NCBI RefSeq assembly: GCF_014193585.1
Contig: NZ_BLXY01000006.1
Location: 62,001-126,000, forward strand
Direction of reading: 5' to 3'
From: Geomonas paludis
GTDB taxonomy: Bacteria > Desulfobacterota > Desulfuromonadia > Geobacterales > Geobacteraceae
DNA: 64,000 bases
Under the pieces are notes generated by a model. It saw only the letters and a list, made by a program, of their open reading frames with translations. It was not told where the DNA came from and did no database searches. The translations under genes and the position numbers were made by a program. Below are positions 30,160 to 39,504 of the stretch, in pieces. Each line of letters starts with the position of its first letter. The stretch's first letter is position 1.

Positions 30160-31872
30160 TTGATTTTCCTGCAGTACGTAAAACGTGTCGTCCTCTCCTG
30201 CGCGCACCGGTCACTGCCGGTCCTTGTGCTGCTGACGTTGTGCACCCTCGTGCCCTGCTCCACCTGGGCCGCAGGGAGGGGGACCATCGTCGTCGGCGGC
30301 GACCACAACTATCCCCCTTACGAATTCCTCGACAAGAACGGTCACCCGGCCGGGTTCAACGTCGACCTGACCCGCGCCATCGCAGAGGTGATGGGAATGA
30401 CGGTGGAGATCCGCCTGGGGCGCTGGGAGGAGATCCGCAAGGCGCTGCAGAGGGGCGAGGTGGACATCGTCCAGGGGATGGTCCAGGCGGAGGTGCGGGC
30501 CAGGGACTACGACTTCTCGCCGCCGCACTCGATCATCAACCAGTCGGTCTTCGCCCGCCGCGGCGCCAGGACGGTGCAGACCCTGGGCGACCTCAAGGGG
30601 AAAGAGGTCTTCGTGCAAAACGGCGGCATGATGCACGACTACCTCCTGGAAAAGAACGTGGGAGCCGCCATCTTCCCCGTCGACACCCACATCGACGCGC
30701 TGCGCCAGCTCGCCGCCGGCAAGCACGACTACGCCCTGGTCGGCAACCTCCCCGGACTCTACCTGAGCCGCGAGTTCGGCCTCTCCAACATCGTGCCGGT
30801 AGGGAAACTGTTCGCCGGTCAACCGTATTGCTATGCCGTCAAAAAAGGCAACGACCAGATCCTGTCCCAGTTCAGCGAAGGGCTCGCCATCCTGAAAAAC
30901 ACCGGGCGCTACCAGAAGATCCACGACAAGTGGCTGGGCGCGCTGGAGCCCCCGGCCGTCTCCTGGCGCAAGATCCTCACCTACGCGGCCATCACCGCCC
31001 TGCCCCTGTTGCTTATGCTGAGCGCCATCGGCTACATCAACCGCAGGCTTGCCAAGGAAGTTGCGCTGCGCACCGAGGAGATGCAGTTGCAGCAACAGCA
31101 ACTGATCCAGGCGGACAAGATGGCGTCGCTCGGGGTCCTGGTCTCCGGCATCGCCCATGAGATCAACAACCCGACCGGGCTTTTGCTCTACAACCTGCCG
31201 GTATTGAAGAAGATCTTCCGCTCGACCGAAGAGCACCTGGAACAGCGCTTCCAAAAGGAAGGCGATTTCATGATCGGCGGGCTGCGCTACTCCCAGTTTC
31301 GCGAGGACATCCCGCTGCTCATCGACGAGATGCAGGACGGCGCGACCAGGATCAAGCGCATCGTCGAGGACCTGAAGGACTTCGCCCGCAAGGACACCTC
31401 GCAGATGGACCAGTCGGTGCTCCTGAACGACGTGGTCCGGGCCGCGCTCAGGCTAGTAGAAAACCCGATCCGCAAGACCACCGGCAACGTGGTCACCGAA
31501 CTCGCCGACGGTCTGCCCGCCTTTCGAGGCAACGCGCAGCGGATCGAACAGGTGGTGGTGAACCTGATCCTCAACGCCTGCCAGGCGCTCCCCGACCCGG
31601 GCAAGGGGATCTTCCTCACCACGAGCTTCGACGCCGAGCGCAACGAGGTGCTCCTGGTGGTCCGGGACGAAGGGGTCGGCATCGCCGGCGAGGACCTGCC
31701 GCGTATCGCGGACCCGTTCTTCACCACCAAGCGCGAGGTAGGCGGCACCGGGCTCGGCCTGTCGGTATCCGCCTCCATCATCAAGGAACACCAGGGAACC
31801 ATGGTTTTCGAGTCACAGCCGGGCGAGGGAACCACGGTGCGGGTGGCGCTGCCCGCCCTGCAAGGAGCATGA
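30160..31872 (+). CDS. Sensor histidine kinase with periplasmic solute-binding (SBP_bac_3) domain
   Basis: A signal/anchor helix (VLVLLTLCTLVPCSTWAAG) is followed by a complete family 3 solute-binding domain (about residues 45-270: GGDHNYPPYEFLDKNGHPAG, FNVDLTRAIAEVMG), one TM (about 280-298) and a transmitter with phosphoacceptor H333 in SGIAHEINNP. The N-box (NLILNACQAL), G1 (DEGVGIAGEDL) and G2 (GGTGLGLSV) are intact. It presumably detects a periplasmic small molecule and phosphorylates the regulator encoded by the next, overlapping gene. The nearby DctA-type transporter suggests a C4-dicarboxylate or amino acid signal. The start is uncertain: TTG at 30160 has AGGAGG 11 bases upstream, while ATGs at 30076 and 30103 lack ribosome sites. 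Confidence 0.88.
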   Translation: MIFLQYVKRVVLSCAHRSLPVLVLLTLCTLVPCSTWAAGRGTIVVGGDHNYPPYEFLDKNGHPAGFNVDLTRAIAEVMGMTVEIRLGRWEEIRKALQRGEVDIVQGMVQAEVRARDYDFSPPHSIINQSVFARRGARTVQTLGDLKGKEVFVQNGGMMHDYLLEKNVGAAIFPVDTHIDALRQLAAGKHDYALVGNLPGLYLSREFGLSNIVPVGKLFAGQPYCYAVKKGNDQILSQFSEGLAILKNTGRYQKIHDKWLGALEPPAVSWRKILTYAAITALPLLLMLSAIGYINRRLAKEVALRTEEMQLQQQQLIQADKMASLGVLVSGIAHEINNPTGLLLYNLPVLKKIFRSTEEHLEQRFQKEGDFMIGGLRYSQFREDIPLLIDEMQDGATRIKRIVEDLKDFARKDTSQMDQSVLLNDVVRAALRLVENPIRKTTGNVVTELADGLPAFRGNAQRIEQVVVNLILNACQALPDPGKGIFLTTSFDAERNEVLLVVRDEGVGIAGEDLPRIADPFFTTKREVGGTGLGLSVSASIIKEHQGTMVFESQPGEGTTVRVALPALQGA

Positions 31873-33296
31873 CCATGATCGATTCACTCACCCCGGACTT
31901 CGAGATCCTCCTGGTGGACGACGAGGAGGCGTGGCTGCGCAGCATCAGCATGACCCTGGCCATGTCCGGAGGCATCAATAACGTGGTGCGCTGCTCCGAC
32001 AGCAGAAAGGTCCCGGAACTGCTCCGCTCCCGCCCTATCGGCCTGGTCCTTTTGGACCTGAACATGCCCAACCTTTCCGGACAGGACCTCCTCCCCGCCA
32101 TCATCGAAGAGCACCCCGAGGTGCCGGTCATCGTGCTGAGCGGGCTGAACCAGGTTTCCGTCGCCGTGGAGTGCATGCAGAAGGGGGCCTTCGACTTCTT
32201 CGTGAAGACCGTCGAGGAGGAGCGCCTGATCCAGGGGATCCACCGCGCCATCCGTATGATCGACCTGCAGCGGGAAAACCGCGAGATGAAATCGCGCATC
32301 CTCAGCGACCGGCTGGAAAACGCAGAAGCATTTGCCGACATCCTCACCGCGGACCGGGCCATGCTCTCCATCTTCCGCTACATCGAGGCGGTGGCCGGCA
32401 GCAGCCAGCCCATCCTGATCACCGGCGAAAGCGGGGTCGGCAAGGAACTGGTGGCGCGGGCGGTGCACAAGGTGAGCCGGCGTCCCGGACAGCTGGTCTC
32501 GGTGAACGTGGCGGGACTGGACGACCAGATCTTCAGCGACACCCTCTTCGGCCACACCAGGGGCGCCTTCACCGGCGCGGAGTTGCCGCGTAGCGGCATG
32601 ATCGAACGGGCGGCGGACGGGACGCTGTTCCTGGACGAGATCGGCGACCTGGCCATCACGTCACAGGTGAAACTTTTGCGCCTGTTGCAGGAGGGGGAGT
32701 ACTTTTCCCTCGGCAGCGACGTCCCCAAACGGATGAACGCGCGCGTCGTCGTCGCCACCCATCACGACCTGGCTGCCAAGCAGGCCGCCGGCGAGTTCCG
32801 CAAGGATTTCTACTACCGCCTGTGCGGGCACCACATCCACATCCCGGCCCTGCGCGAGCGCCCCGACGACATCCCGCTCCTCTTCGACCACTTCCTGGAG
32901 GAGGCCGCCCGCGAGCTCAAGAAGAAGAAACCGACCGTCCCCAAGGAGCTGCCGGTGCTGCTGACCAACTATTCCTTCCCCGGCAACGTGCGCGAACTGC
33001 GGGCGCTGGTGTACGACGCCATGAGCCGGCACGAGGCGCACATGCTCTCCATGGAAACGTTCAAGAGGGTGCTGGGCAAGGACCAGAACCGCCCGGTGCG
33101 GCTCAACGAGCAGGGGGAGCGCAGCGTCTTCGTCCCCAGCGAGCCCCTCCCTCCCCTGCACGAGGTTGCCGACCTCCTGGTTGCCGAGGCGATGCGCCGG
33201 GCCGGGGGTAACCAGTCCATCGCCTGCCGACTGATCGGCGTGTCGCAACCGGCACTCAGTAAACGCCTGAAAAAGACAGGGGATTCTGCACCGTAA
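31869..33296 (+). CDS. Sigma54-dependent response regulator (REC-AAA-Fis), DctD/NtrC type
   Basis: This 475-residue regulator has a receiver domain with acidic pocket D17/D18 and phosphoacceptor D63 (LLDLNMPN), followed by an AAA+ domain with Walker A GESGVGKE, the sigma54-contacting GAFTGA loop (HTRGAFTGAE), Walker B LFLDEIGDL and the NVRELR segment. A C-terminal Fis-type helix-turn-helix (NQSIACRLIGVSQPALSKRL) follows. Its ATG overlaps the kinase stop by four bases, so the pair is translationally coupled. An intact GAFTGA predicts that it activates sigma54 promoters. The obvious target is the promoter at 33560, upstream of the transporter gene. Confidence 0.93.
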   Translation: MTMIDSLTPDFEILLVDDEEAWLRSISMTLAMSGGINNVVRCSDSRKVPELLRSRPIGLVLLDLNMPNLSGQDLLPAIIEEHPEVPVIVLSGLNQVSVAVECMQKGAFDFFVKTVEEERLIQGIHRAIRMIDLQRENREMKSRILSDRLENAEAFADILTADRAMLSIFRYIEAVAGSSQPILITGESGVGKELVARAVHKVSRRPGQLVSVNVAGLDDQIFSDTLFGHTRGAFTGAELPRSGMIERAADGTLFLDEIGDLAITSQVKLLRLLQEGEYFSLGSDVPKRMNARVVVATHHDLAAKQAAGEFRKDFYYRLCGHHIHIPALRERPDDIPLLFDHFLEEAARELKKKKPTVPKELPVLLTNYSFPGNVRELRALVYDAMSRHEAHMLSMETFKRVLGKDQNRPVRLNEQGERSVFVPSEPLPPLHEVADLLVAEAMRRAGGNQSIACRLIGVSQPALSKRLKKTGDSAP

Positions 33297-33379
33297 TCAC
33301 CATCACCCAACGTAGTTTTACCCTCCCGCGCCTCCGCGGCCGGGAGGGCTTCCGCTCCTCCTCACTTCCCCAAAACCCC

Positions 33380-33481
33380 TATAACCTGCGCCGCCACTAT
33401 AACCTGCGAGAAAACAGGGTAACCCGTCGTAACTGCACGGCAAAGTCGCAGCAAGAGCTATCACGCCGCCTGCAGGTTATA
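33380..33481. promoter_or_regulatory. Enhancer-like repeats upstream of the transporter promoter
   Basis: TATAACCTGCG occurs at 33380-33390 and again at 33398-33408 (18-bp spacing), and its inverse GCAGGTTATA at 33472-33481. Their position 80-180 bp upstream of a sigma54 promoter is what is expected for binding sites of the adjacent regulator. Confidence 0.55.
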
Positions 33482-33559
33482 CCCCCCTGCGCGCCCCCTT
33501 CCCCCCGCGCATTTCCTTAACTTATTGGAATTACGACGCGGCAAGACCAGAGAGCAGAA

Positions 33560-33575
33560 TTGGCAGCCCTCTTGC
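33560..33575 (+). promoter_or_regulatory. Sigma54 promoter of the DctA-type transporter gene
   Basis: TTGGCAGCCCTCTTGCT contains GG and GC ten bases apart and a perfect TTGCT -12 box. It lies about 95 bp upstream of the transporter start codon. Confidence 0.8.
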
Positions 33576-33669
33576 TATGTGCGGGGTACTGCAGGATGTA
33601 GAAAACTATTTTATGGGAAGCTGTGAAATTGGGGACAACGATGCAATTCAACCTGAAGGAGAGTGCGGC

Positions 33670-34959
33670 ATGAAAAAGAACAAACTGACCCTCTACATCC
33701 TGGTGGCGATGATTCTCGGAATCGTCGTCGGCTACTTCTGTAACCTCAATGCGCCGGACGCCAAGGCGGCCAAGGTCATTGCAGGCTACTTCGACATCAT
33801 CTCGTCGGTCTTTCTGCGCCTGATCAAGATGATCATCGCGCCGCTGGTGTTTGGCACCATCGTCTCCGGCATCGCGGGCAACGGCGACTCCAAGGCCATC
33901 GGCCGGATCGGCATCCGTGCCATGGGCTGGTTCCTGTGTGCCTCGGTGATCTCGCTCGCGCTGGGCATGGTGTTCGTCAACCTGTTCCAGCCCGGCGTCG
34001 GCACCTCGCTCCCGGCCCCGGTAGCCGGCGCCACCACCAACCTCAACGTCGCCGCCCTCAACTTCAAGGACTTCGTCACCAACATCTTCCCGACCAGCTT
34101 CCTCGATGCCATGGCGAAGAACTCGATCCTGCAGATCCTGATCTTCTCCGTTTTCTTCGGGTTCGCGATCGCCTCGTTCAAAGACGACGCCACCAGGACC
34201 GTGGTCGCCTTCGTCAAGGAACTGGTGCACATCATGCTGAAGGTGACCGACTACGTCATGCAATTCGCCCCGGTGGGCGTCTTCGCCGCCATGGCATCCT
34301 GCATCACCGTGCAGGGGCTCGGCGTGCTGACCACCTACGGCAAGTTCATCGGCAGCTTCTACATCGGCTTGATCGTGCTCTGGGCCGTACTGATCGGCGC
34401 CGGCTACCTGTTCCTGCGTAACTCCACCTGGACCCTGCTCAAGCTGATCCGCGAGCCGATGCTGATCGCCTTCTCCACCGCGAGCAGCGAGGCCGCCTAC
34501 CCGCAGACCCTCGAATCCCTGGAGCGCTTCGGCGTGAAGGAGAAAGTGTCGGGCTTCGTGCTGCCGCTGGGCTACTCCTTCAACCTGGACGGCTCCATGA
34601 TGTACCAGGCCTTCGCCGTCATCTTCATCGCCCAGGTCTACAACATCGAGCTTTCCATCTCCAAGCAGATCGCCCTGCTCCTGGTGATGATGCTGACCAG
34701 CAAAGGGATGGCCGGCGTGGCGCGCGCCTCGCTCGTCGTCGTCGCCGCCACCCTCCCCATGTTCAACCTTCCCGAGGCGGGCCTTTTGCTCATCATGGGT
34801 ATCGACCAGTTCCTCGACATGGGCCGCACCGCGACCAACGTGATTGGCAACTCCATCGCCACCGCAGTGGTAGCCAAGTGGGAAGGAGACCTGGGGGCTG
34901 AGCCGGAAGTGGAGGAGGACGAAGAGCTGGTCCTCGCCGCGGTGCCGGTGCAGGATTAG
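33670..34959 (+). CDS. dctA: Dicarboxylate/amino acid:cation symporter, DctA type
   Basis: This 429-residue DAACS-family transporter has eight or more membrane helices and the two re-entrant loops. The serine-rich loop reads STASSEAAYPQTLESLERFG, the cation site SFNLDGSMMYQAF, and the substrate-specificity helix DMGRTATNVIGNSIATAVVAKW. The GNxxATxVVAKW ending is closer to DctA than to glutamate carriers, so C4-dicarboxylate uptake (fumarate, succinate, malate) is the best guess. The acidic C-terminal tail (EVEEDEELV) is unusual. AAGGAG precedes the ATG at 33670. It is controlled by a sigma54 promoter and a two-component system upstream. Confidence 0.85.
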   Translation: MKKNKLTLYILVAMILGIVVGYFCNLNAPDAKAAKVIAGYFDIISSVFLRLIKMIIAPLVFGTIVSGIAGNGDSKAIGRIGIRAMGWFLCASVISLALGMVFVNLFQPGVGTSLPAPVAGATTNLNVAALNFKDFVTNIFPTSFLDAMAKNSILQILIFSVFFGFAIASFKDDATRTVVAFVKELVHIMLKVTDYVMQFAPVGVFAAMASCITVQGLGVLTTYGKFIGSFYIGLIVLWAVLIGAGYLFLRNSTWTLLKLIREPMLIAFSTASSEAAYPQTLESLERFGVKEKVSGFVLPLGYSFNLDGSMMYQAFAVIFIAQVYNIELSISKQIALLLVMMLTSKGMAGVARASLVVVAATLPMFNLPEAGLLLIMGIDQFLDMGRTATNVIGNSIATAVVAKWEGDLGAEPEVEEDEELVLAAVPVQD

Positions 34960-34997
34960 TAATCAAGAAACGACAGTTGTGAATAGCAGAAGAACTC

Positions 34998-35024
34998 GGC
35001 GCCCGTATGGGCGCCGTTTTTTTT
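34998..35024 (+). terminator. Rho-independent terminator after the transporter gene
   Basis: GGCGCCC and GGGCGCC pair around GTAT or less and are followed by a T8 run. It lies between convergent genes and may stop both. Confidence 0.9.
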
Positions 35025-35055
35025 GCCTTTACTCAAGCAGTGGCTGAGCTTGAAC

Positions 35056-38000
35056 CTAGCGGCTGGAAGCGAGGACGCCCCTGATCCGGTCCAGTTCGGC
35101 CTGTGCCAGCCGGCAGGCCAGCGAGGCCTGCAACTCGTCCATTTCCGCCCGTTTCAGTGCGGCGACGGCTTCGGCATGCTTCGCCGCGGTCACGGTGCCG
35201 GCCTTCAGGCGGTTGTCGCTCAGGCGCGCGTTTTCCCGGCGCAGGGAGAGCGCCTCGCGCGCCACCTCCACCATCTGTTGGGAGCGCTCCAGCTTGCGCA
35301 GCGCCTTGTCGATGTCGATGCCGATCCGTTTGTCGATCCGCGCCAGGTTCTCTTCAGCCTGGGACCGCTGGGCCGCACGCTGCTCTATGTCGGCCTTTCG
35401 TTTGCCCCAGTCGAAGATGTTCCAGGTGAGCTCCGCCCCGACGATCCCTACGTTTCTTTCCAGGAACGGGGCGCCGTCCTGGTAGCCGTGCCTGGCGTAG
35501 ATGGTCAGGTCGGGGATGTACTCGTAGCCGGCGGCACGCACCGCGTGGCGCGATTTCTCCAGGGTTTGGCGCGCGGCGAGCATTTCGCCGTTGCCGGAGC
35601 GCGCCTCCTCGTAGGCCTGTTCCTTCACCGGTTTTGTCAGCTCGGGAAGCCCGGCCTCGGTGACCTCGACCGTGGTGTCGCTGGGCAGCCCCAAGAGGTC
35701 GCACAACTCCGAGGTCACATCGGCGGCACGGTTGTCGGCGACCAGGAGCGCCTGCCGGTTCTGCAGCAGATCCGCCCGTGCCGCGGTCAGCGCCACCTCC
35801 AGCACGTTGCCCGCCTTCACCCCCTCCTCTGCCTCGCGCAGGTTTTCCTGCGCCGCGTCCAGCGAGGCCTGGGCGGCGGTGCGCTCCTTGTCGGCCACGA
35901 GCAGCGCGTAGTACAGCTCGTGCACGGCAAAGACGGTTTCGTTTTCGGACTTGGACAGTTCCGCCTTGGCGATGCCGCGCTCCGCCTTGGCGATGTCGCT
36001 GGCCGCCCCGATCTTGAACAGCTGCGTGATCGGCTGCGCCAGGGTGGTCTCGCTGTACAACACGGTGGACTTGCTCTGGCTGAGCTTCACCTCCCTGTTG
36101 GGGAACTGCTCGCCTCCCGCGCCGCCGAGACTCCCCGCCGGGATGGAGATCTGCTGCTTGTCGGACAGGCTCATGAACTTCGTGTTGTTGGTGAGCTGCG
36201 GGAAGTACTGGGACCGTACCGACGTGATCCTGTGGTCGGTCTCGGCGACTTTGTCCCGGCCCATTTTGAGGACCGAGTTCTGCTTGAGGGCGAGCTCGAC
36301 CGCCTGTGACAGCGTCAGGGACTGCCGCACCGGCTCCGCGCTTGCCTCCCTCCCCCCCGCGAGCAGCACCAGCCCCACCAGCGCTGCGGCCACGACTCCC
36401 TCTTGCACCGAGGCGCGCCGGGCTACCCGTGACTTCACCGCCACGTAGATCACCGGGACCACCAGGAGCGTGAAGAACATGGAGAAGATGAGACCGAAGG
36501 CGATGACGCTCGCCAGCGGGCTCCACAGGCTCGACCGGGACAGGATCATGGGGGTGACGCCGACGGCCGCCGCCATGGTGGTGAGGAAGATGGGACGCAG
36601 ACGCCTGGCCCCCGCCTCACGCGCCGCCTGCTCCAGGCTTACCCCCTCGGCCACCCTCTCGTTGCAGTAGTCGACCAGGATGATCCCGTTTCTGACCACG
36701 ATGCCGCACAGGCTGATGAGCCCCATGAACGCGGTGAAGCCGAAGGGGTTGTGGGTGATCACCAGTCCGAGGATGGCCCCGAACAGGGTGAGCGGAATGG
36801 AGGCCATCACCACCAGCGGATCGGAGACGTTCCTGAACTGCACCAAAAGCACCAGGAAGATCGCCACCAGGCTGATGCCGAGCGCCACCAGCATTTGCGG
36901 GAAGGTCTCGTCCTGGTTGTCCTTCTCGCCGCCGTAGTAGATCCGGTATCCGGTGGGCAGCTCCAGGGCCTTGATGCGCGGCATCGCCTGCTCCAGGATG
37001 TCGGAGGCGTACACGCCAGTTTTCGGGAAGGCCCGGATGGTCAGCGTGTGCACGCCGTTTCTACGCACGATCCTGCCGGTTTGCCACTCGGGCGCCAGCG
37101 TGGCGACCGCGCGCAGCGGCACCCGGGCCCGGGTCAGGTCGGAATTGAGATAGGTGTTGCCGATGTCCGAGAAGGAGGAACGGGAGGCCGGGTCGAGCCT
37201 GAGTTTGATGTCGACGGCGCGGTCTCCTTCCCAGAAGGTGCTGACGGCGGCGCCGTCGAACGCGCCGGCCAGCGTCTGCGACACGCCTGCGTCGGTGAGC
37301 CCGAGACGGTTCGCCAGCTCGTCGTTCACCTTCACGTCCACCAGGTAGGAGTCGTTGAAGTAGTCCCTGAACACGTACTGGGTGTTGGGTATCCCCTCCA
37401 GGATCGCCTGCACCTGCTCACCGAGCCGCTTCAGTTCGGCGATGTCGTCGCCTGCGATGCGCACCTCGATGGGGGCCTCCATCTGGGATCCCTGCTGCAG
37501 CTCCTTGACGATCACCATCGCCTCCGGCGCCACCTTGGCCAGGGCCGGACGGAGCTCCTGCACCAGCCGGCTGGTGTCCTCCACCGAGGCGGTGTTGACG
37601 ATGAACTGTCCGTAGGCCCCGTCAGGCTGCTGCGGATTGACGTTGTAGTAAAACCTCGGCGCGCTCTGCCCCACGAAGGTAGCGTAGTGGGCGACACCTT
37701 TGCTTTTGGCCAAGGCCTTCTCGATCCGTCCCATCACCGCGTCGGTCGCCTCGATGCGCGTCCCCTGGGGCATCCAGACGTCGACCACGAACTGGTTGCG
37801 CTCCGCCGACGGAAAGAACTGCTGCGGCACCACCGCGAAGAGGGCTACGCCGAAGACGAAGGCGCAGCCGCCCAGTGCGAAGGCAAGCCATTTCCGGTTC
37901 ATGAAGGTGCCGATCCAAATGCCGTACTTGTCCTGGAGCAGATCGAGCAGACTCTTCTTTTCCTTTTTGTGATCGTGCGCCGCATCGTGGTCGTGCAGCC

Positions 38001-39480
38001 CCTTCTTGATGAAGAACCGGCACAAAAGCGGGGTCAGGAACACCGCCACGATGAAGGAAACGGCCAGGGCGATGGCCACGGTAAGCGGCAGCGCCATGAT
38101 GAACTCGCCCACCGACCCGGTCAGGATCAGCAAAGGGAGAAACGAGGCGATGATGGTGATGGTGGCGGTGAGTACCGGCACCAGGACGTCGCTGGCGCAG
38201 CGCCACGCCGCCTCGGCTTTGGGGACCTTGTGATCCAAAAGCTCGACGAAGTTGTCCGCGATGACGATGGCGTCGTCCACCACGATACCAAGCACCATGA
38301 TGAGGCCTGCGATGGAAACCTGGTGCAGTGCGATGCCGAAGGCGTTCATGACACCGAGGGTGCCGCACAGGGTGACCGGAATGGCGAGGGCGGCGATGAG
38401 GGCGACCCTGAGGGGGAGCAGCACGATGGTCACCAGGACCACGGAAACGATGGCGAGCAGGAATTCGTGGCTCAGCTTCTCGGTGCGGTCCTTGACCACC
38501 TCGGGCTGGTTGGCGACCAGGTCCAGTTTCACATCGGGCGGGAGGAGCACCTTGAGGCGCTGGAACACGGTATCGAGCCGATCACCCAGTTCCACGATGT
38601 TCTTCCCTTTCTGCATCTCCACCGAGAGCAAGAGACAGGGGTCGCCGTCGTAGCGCACCATGAAGGTCGGGTCCTGGTAGCGCCGCTCCACGGTCGCGAA
38701 GTCCTTGATGTAGAGAGGATGGCCGTCCTTCGAGACGTCGACCAGCACGTTGCGGATGTCTTCCTCGGTGTTGAAGATCCCGGTGGTCCTCATGGGGGAC
38801 TTGGATCGCTCGGCCTCGAAATGTCCCCCGCTCTGGATGACGTTGCGCTCCCTGAGCGCGTTCACGATCTGACGCGGGTCCGCGAAGTACTGGGCCACCC
38901 GCTCCAGGCTCCCGCTGATCCGGACCTCTTCGGACTGGTTGCCGTAGGTCACCAGCTTGCCCACTTCCCGGACCGTACGCATCTCGTCGTGGATCTTGTC
39001 GGCGTAGTCCCTGAGCTCGCGGTAGCCGTACCTCTTGCCGTGGACCGCCACCAGCATGGCCACCGTGTCGCCGAAGTCGGAATCGACCACCGGCCCCATC
39101 ACCCCGGCGGGGAGTTCGGTCGTGCGCACCAGGTTCATCTCGTGGCGCAGCTTGGCCCAGAACTGGTCCGAGTTCTTCACGCTGTCCTCGAGTTCCACGT
39201 TGATGATGGCAACGCCGGGGCGGCTCGTGGAATAGGTCTTCTCCTTGCGGACCTCGGGGAACTTGAAGATGTGTTTTTCCAGGGTCTTGGTCACCTGTTT
39301 TTCCACCTGCTCGGAGGTCGCGCCGGGATACATGGCGGCCACGAGCCCGGTCCTGATGGTAATGGTCGGGTCCTCGGTGCGCTGCATCTTCAGGAAGGCA
39401 TGGATGCCTATGAATACGACCATGGCCGTCAGGATGAGGGTGACCGGGGGATAGCGAAGGGAAAACTTTATCGGTGTCAT
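35056..39480 (-). CDS. RND efflux pump fused to a TolC-family outer membrane factor
   Basis: This single 1,474-residue frame comprises two proteins. Residues 1-1025 are a complete RND permease with 12 TM helices, two large periplasmic porter regions and the TM4 proton-relay acidic pair in GLIMVLGIVVDDAIVIADN. The TM10 position that is Lys in AcrB appears as Arg (GIVVRNGIILVDY). Residues about 1026-1048 form a hydrophobic stretch (VVAAALVGLVLLAGGREASA) that looks like a signal peptide with an AxA cleavage site. Residues 1049-1474 are a TolC-like factor with coiled-coil helices (LTLSQAVELALKQNSVLKMG onward). No stop or frameshift separates the halves. It would need internal cleavage so the TolC part can reach the outer membrane. 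The membrane fusion partner lies 24 bp upstream. Confidence 0.9.
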   Translation of the reverse strand: MTPIKFSLRYPPVTLILTAMVVFIGIHAFLKMQRTEDPTITIRTGLVAAMYPGATSEQVEKQVTKTLEKHIFKFPEVRKEKTYSTSRPGVAIINVELEDSVKNSDQFWAKLRHEMNLVRTTELPAGVMGPVVDSDFGDTVAMLVAVHGKRYGYRELRDYADKIHDEMRTVREVGKLVTYGNQSEEVRISGSLERVAQYFADPRQIVNALRERNVIQSGGHFEAERSKSPMRTTGIFNTEEDIRNVLVDVSKDGHPLYIKDFATVERRYQDPTFMVRYDGDPCLLLSVEMQKGKNIVELGDRLDTVFQRLKVLLPPDVKLDLVANQPEVVKDRTEKLSHEFLLAIVSVVLVTIVLLPLRVALIAALAIPVTLCGTLGVMNAFGIALHQVSIAGLIMVLGIVVDDAIVIADNFVELLDHKVPKAEAAWRCASDVLVPVLTATITIIASFLPLLILTGSVGEFIMALPLTVAIALAVSFIVAVFLTPLLCRFFIKKGLHDHDAAHDHKKEKKSLLDLLQDKYGIWIGTFMNRKWLAFALGGCAFVFGVALFAVVPQQFFPSAERNQFVVDVWMPQGTRIEATDAVMGRIEKALAKSKGVAHYATFVGQSAPRFYYNVNPQQPDGAYGQFIVNTASVEDTSRLVQELRPALAKVAPEAMVIVKELQQGSQMEAPIEVRIAGDDIAELKRLGEQVQAILEGIPNTQYVFRDYFNDSYLVDVKVNDELANRLGLTDAGVSQTLAGAFDGAAVSTFWEGDRAVDIKLRLDPASRSSFSDIGNTYLNSDLTRARVPLRAVATLAPEWQTGRIVRRNGVHTLTIRAFPKTGVYASDILEQAMPRIKALELPTGYRIYYGGEKDNQDETFPQMLVALGISLVAIFLVLLVQFRNVSDPLVVMASIPLTLFGAILGLVITHNPFGFTAFMGLISLCGIVVRNGIILVDYCNERVAEGVSLEQAAREAGARRLRPIFLTTMAAAVGVTPMILSRSSLWSPLASVIAFGLIFSMFFTLLVVPVIYVAVKSRVARRASVQEGVVAAALVGLVLLAGGREASAEPVRQSLTLSQAVELALKQNSVLKMGRDKVAETDHRITSVRSQYFPQLTNNTKFMSLSDKQQISIPAGSLGGAGGEQFPNREVKLSQSKSTVLYSETTLAQPITQLFKIGAASDIAKAERGIAKAELSKSENETVFAVHELYYALLVADKERTAAQASLDAAQENLREAEEGVKAGNVLEVALTAARADLLQNRQALLVADNRAADVTSELCDLLGLPSDTTVEVTEAGLPELTKPVKEQAYEEARSGNGEMLAARQTLEKSRHAVRAAGYEYIPDLTIYARHGYQDGAPFLERNVGIVGAELTWNIFDWGKRKADIEQRAAQRSQAEENLARIDKRIGIDIDKALRKLERSQQMVEVAREALSLRRENARLSDNRLKAGTVTAAKHAEAVAALKRAEMDELQASLACRLAQAELDRIRGVLASSR

Positions 39481-39504
39481 ACTGTCTGTTCCTTTCCTGC
39501 CGGC

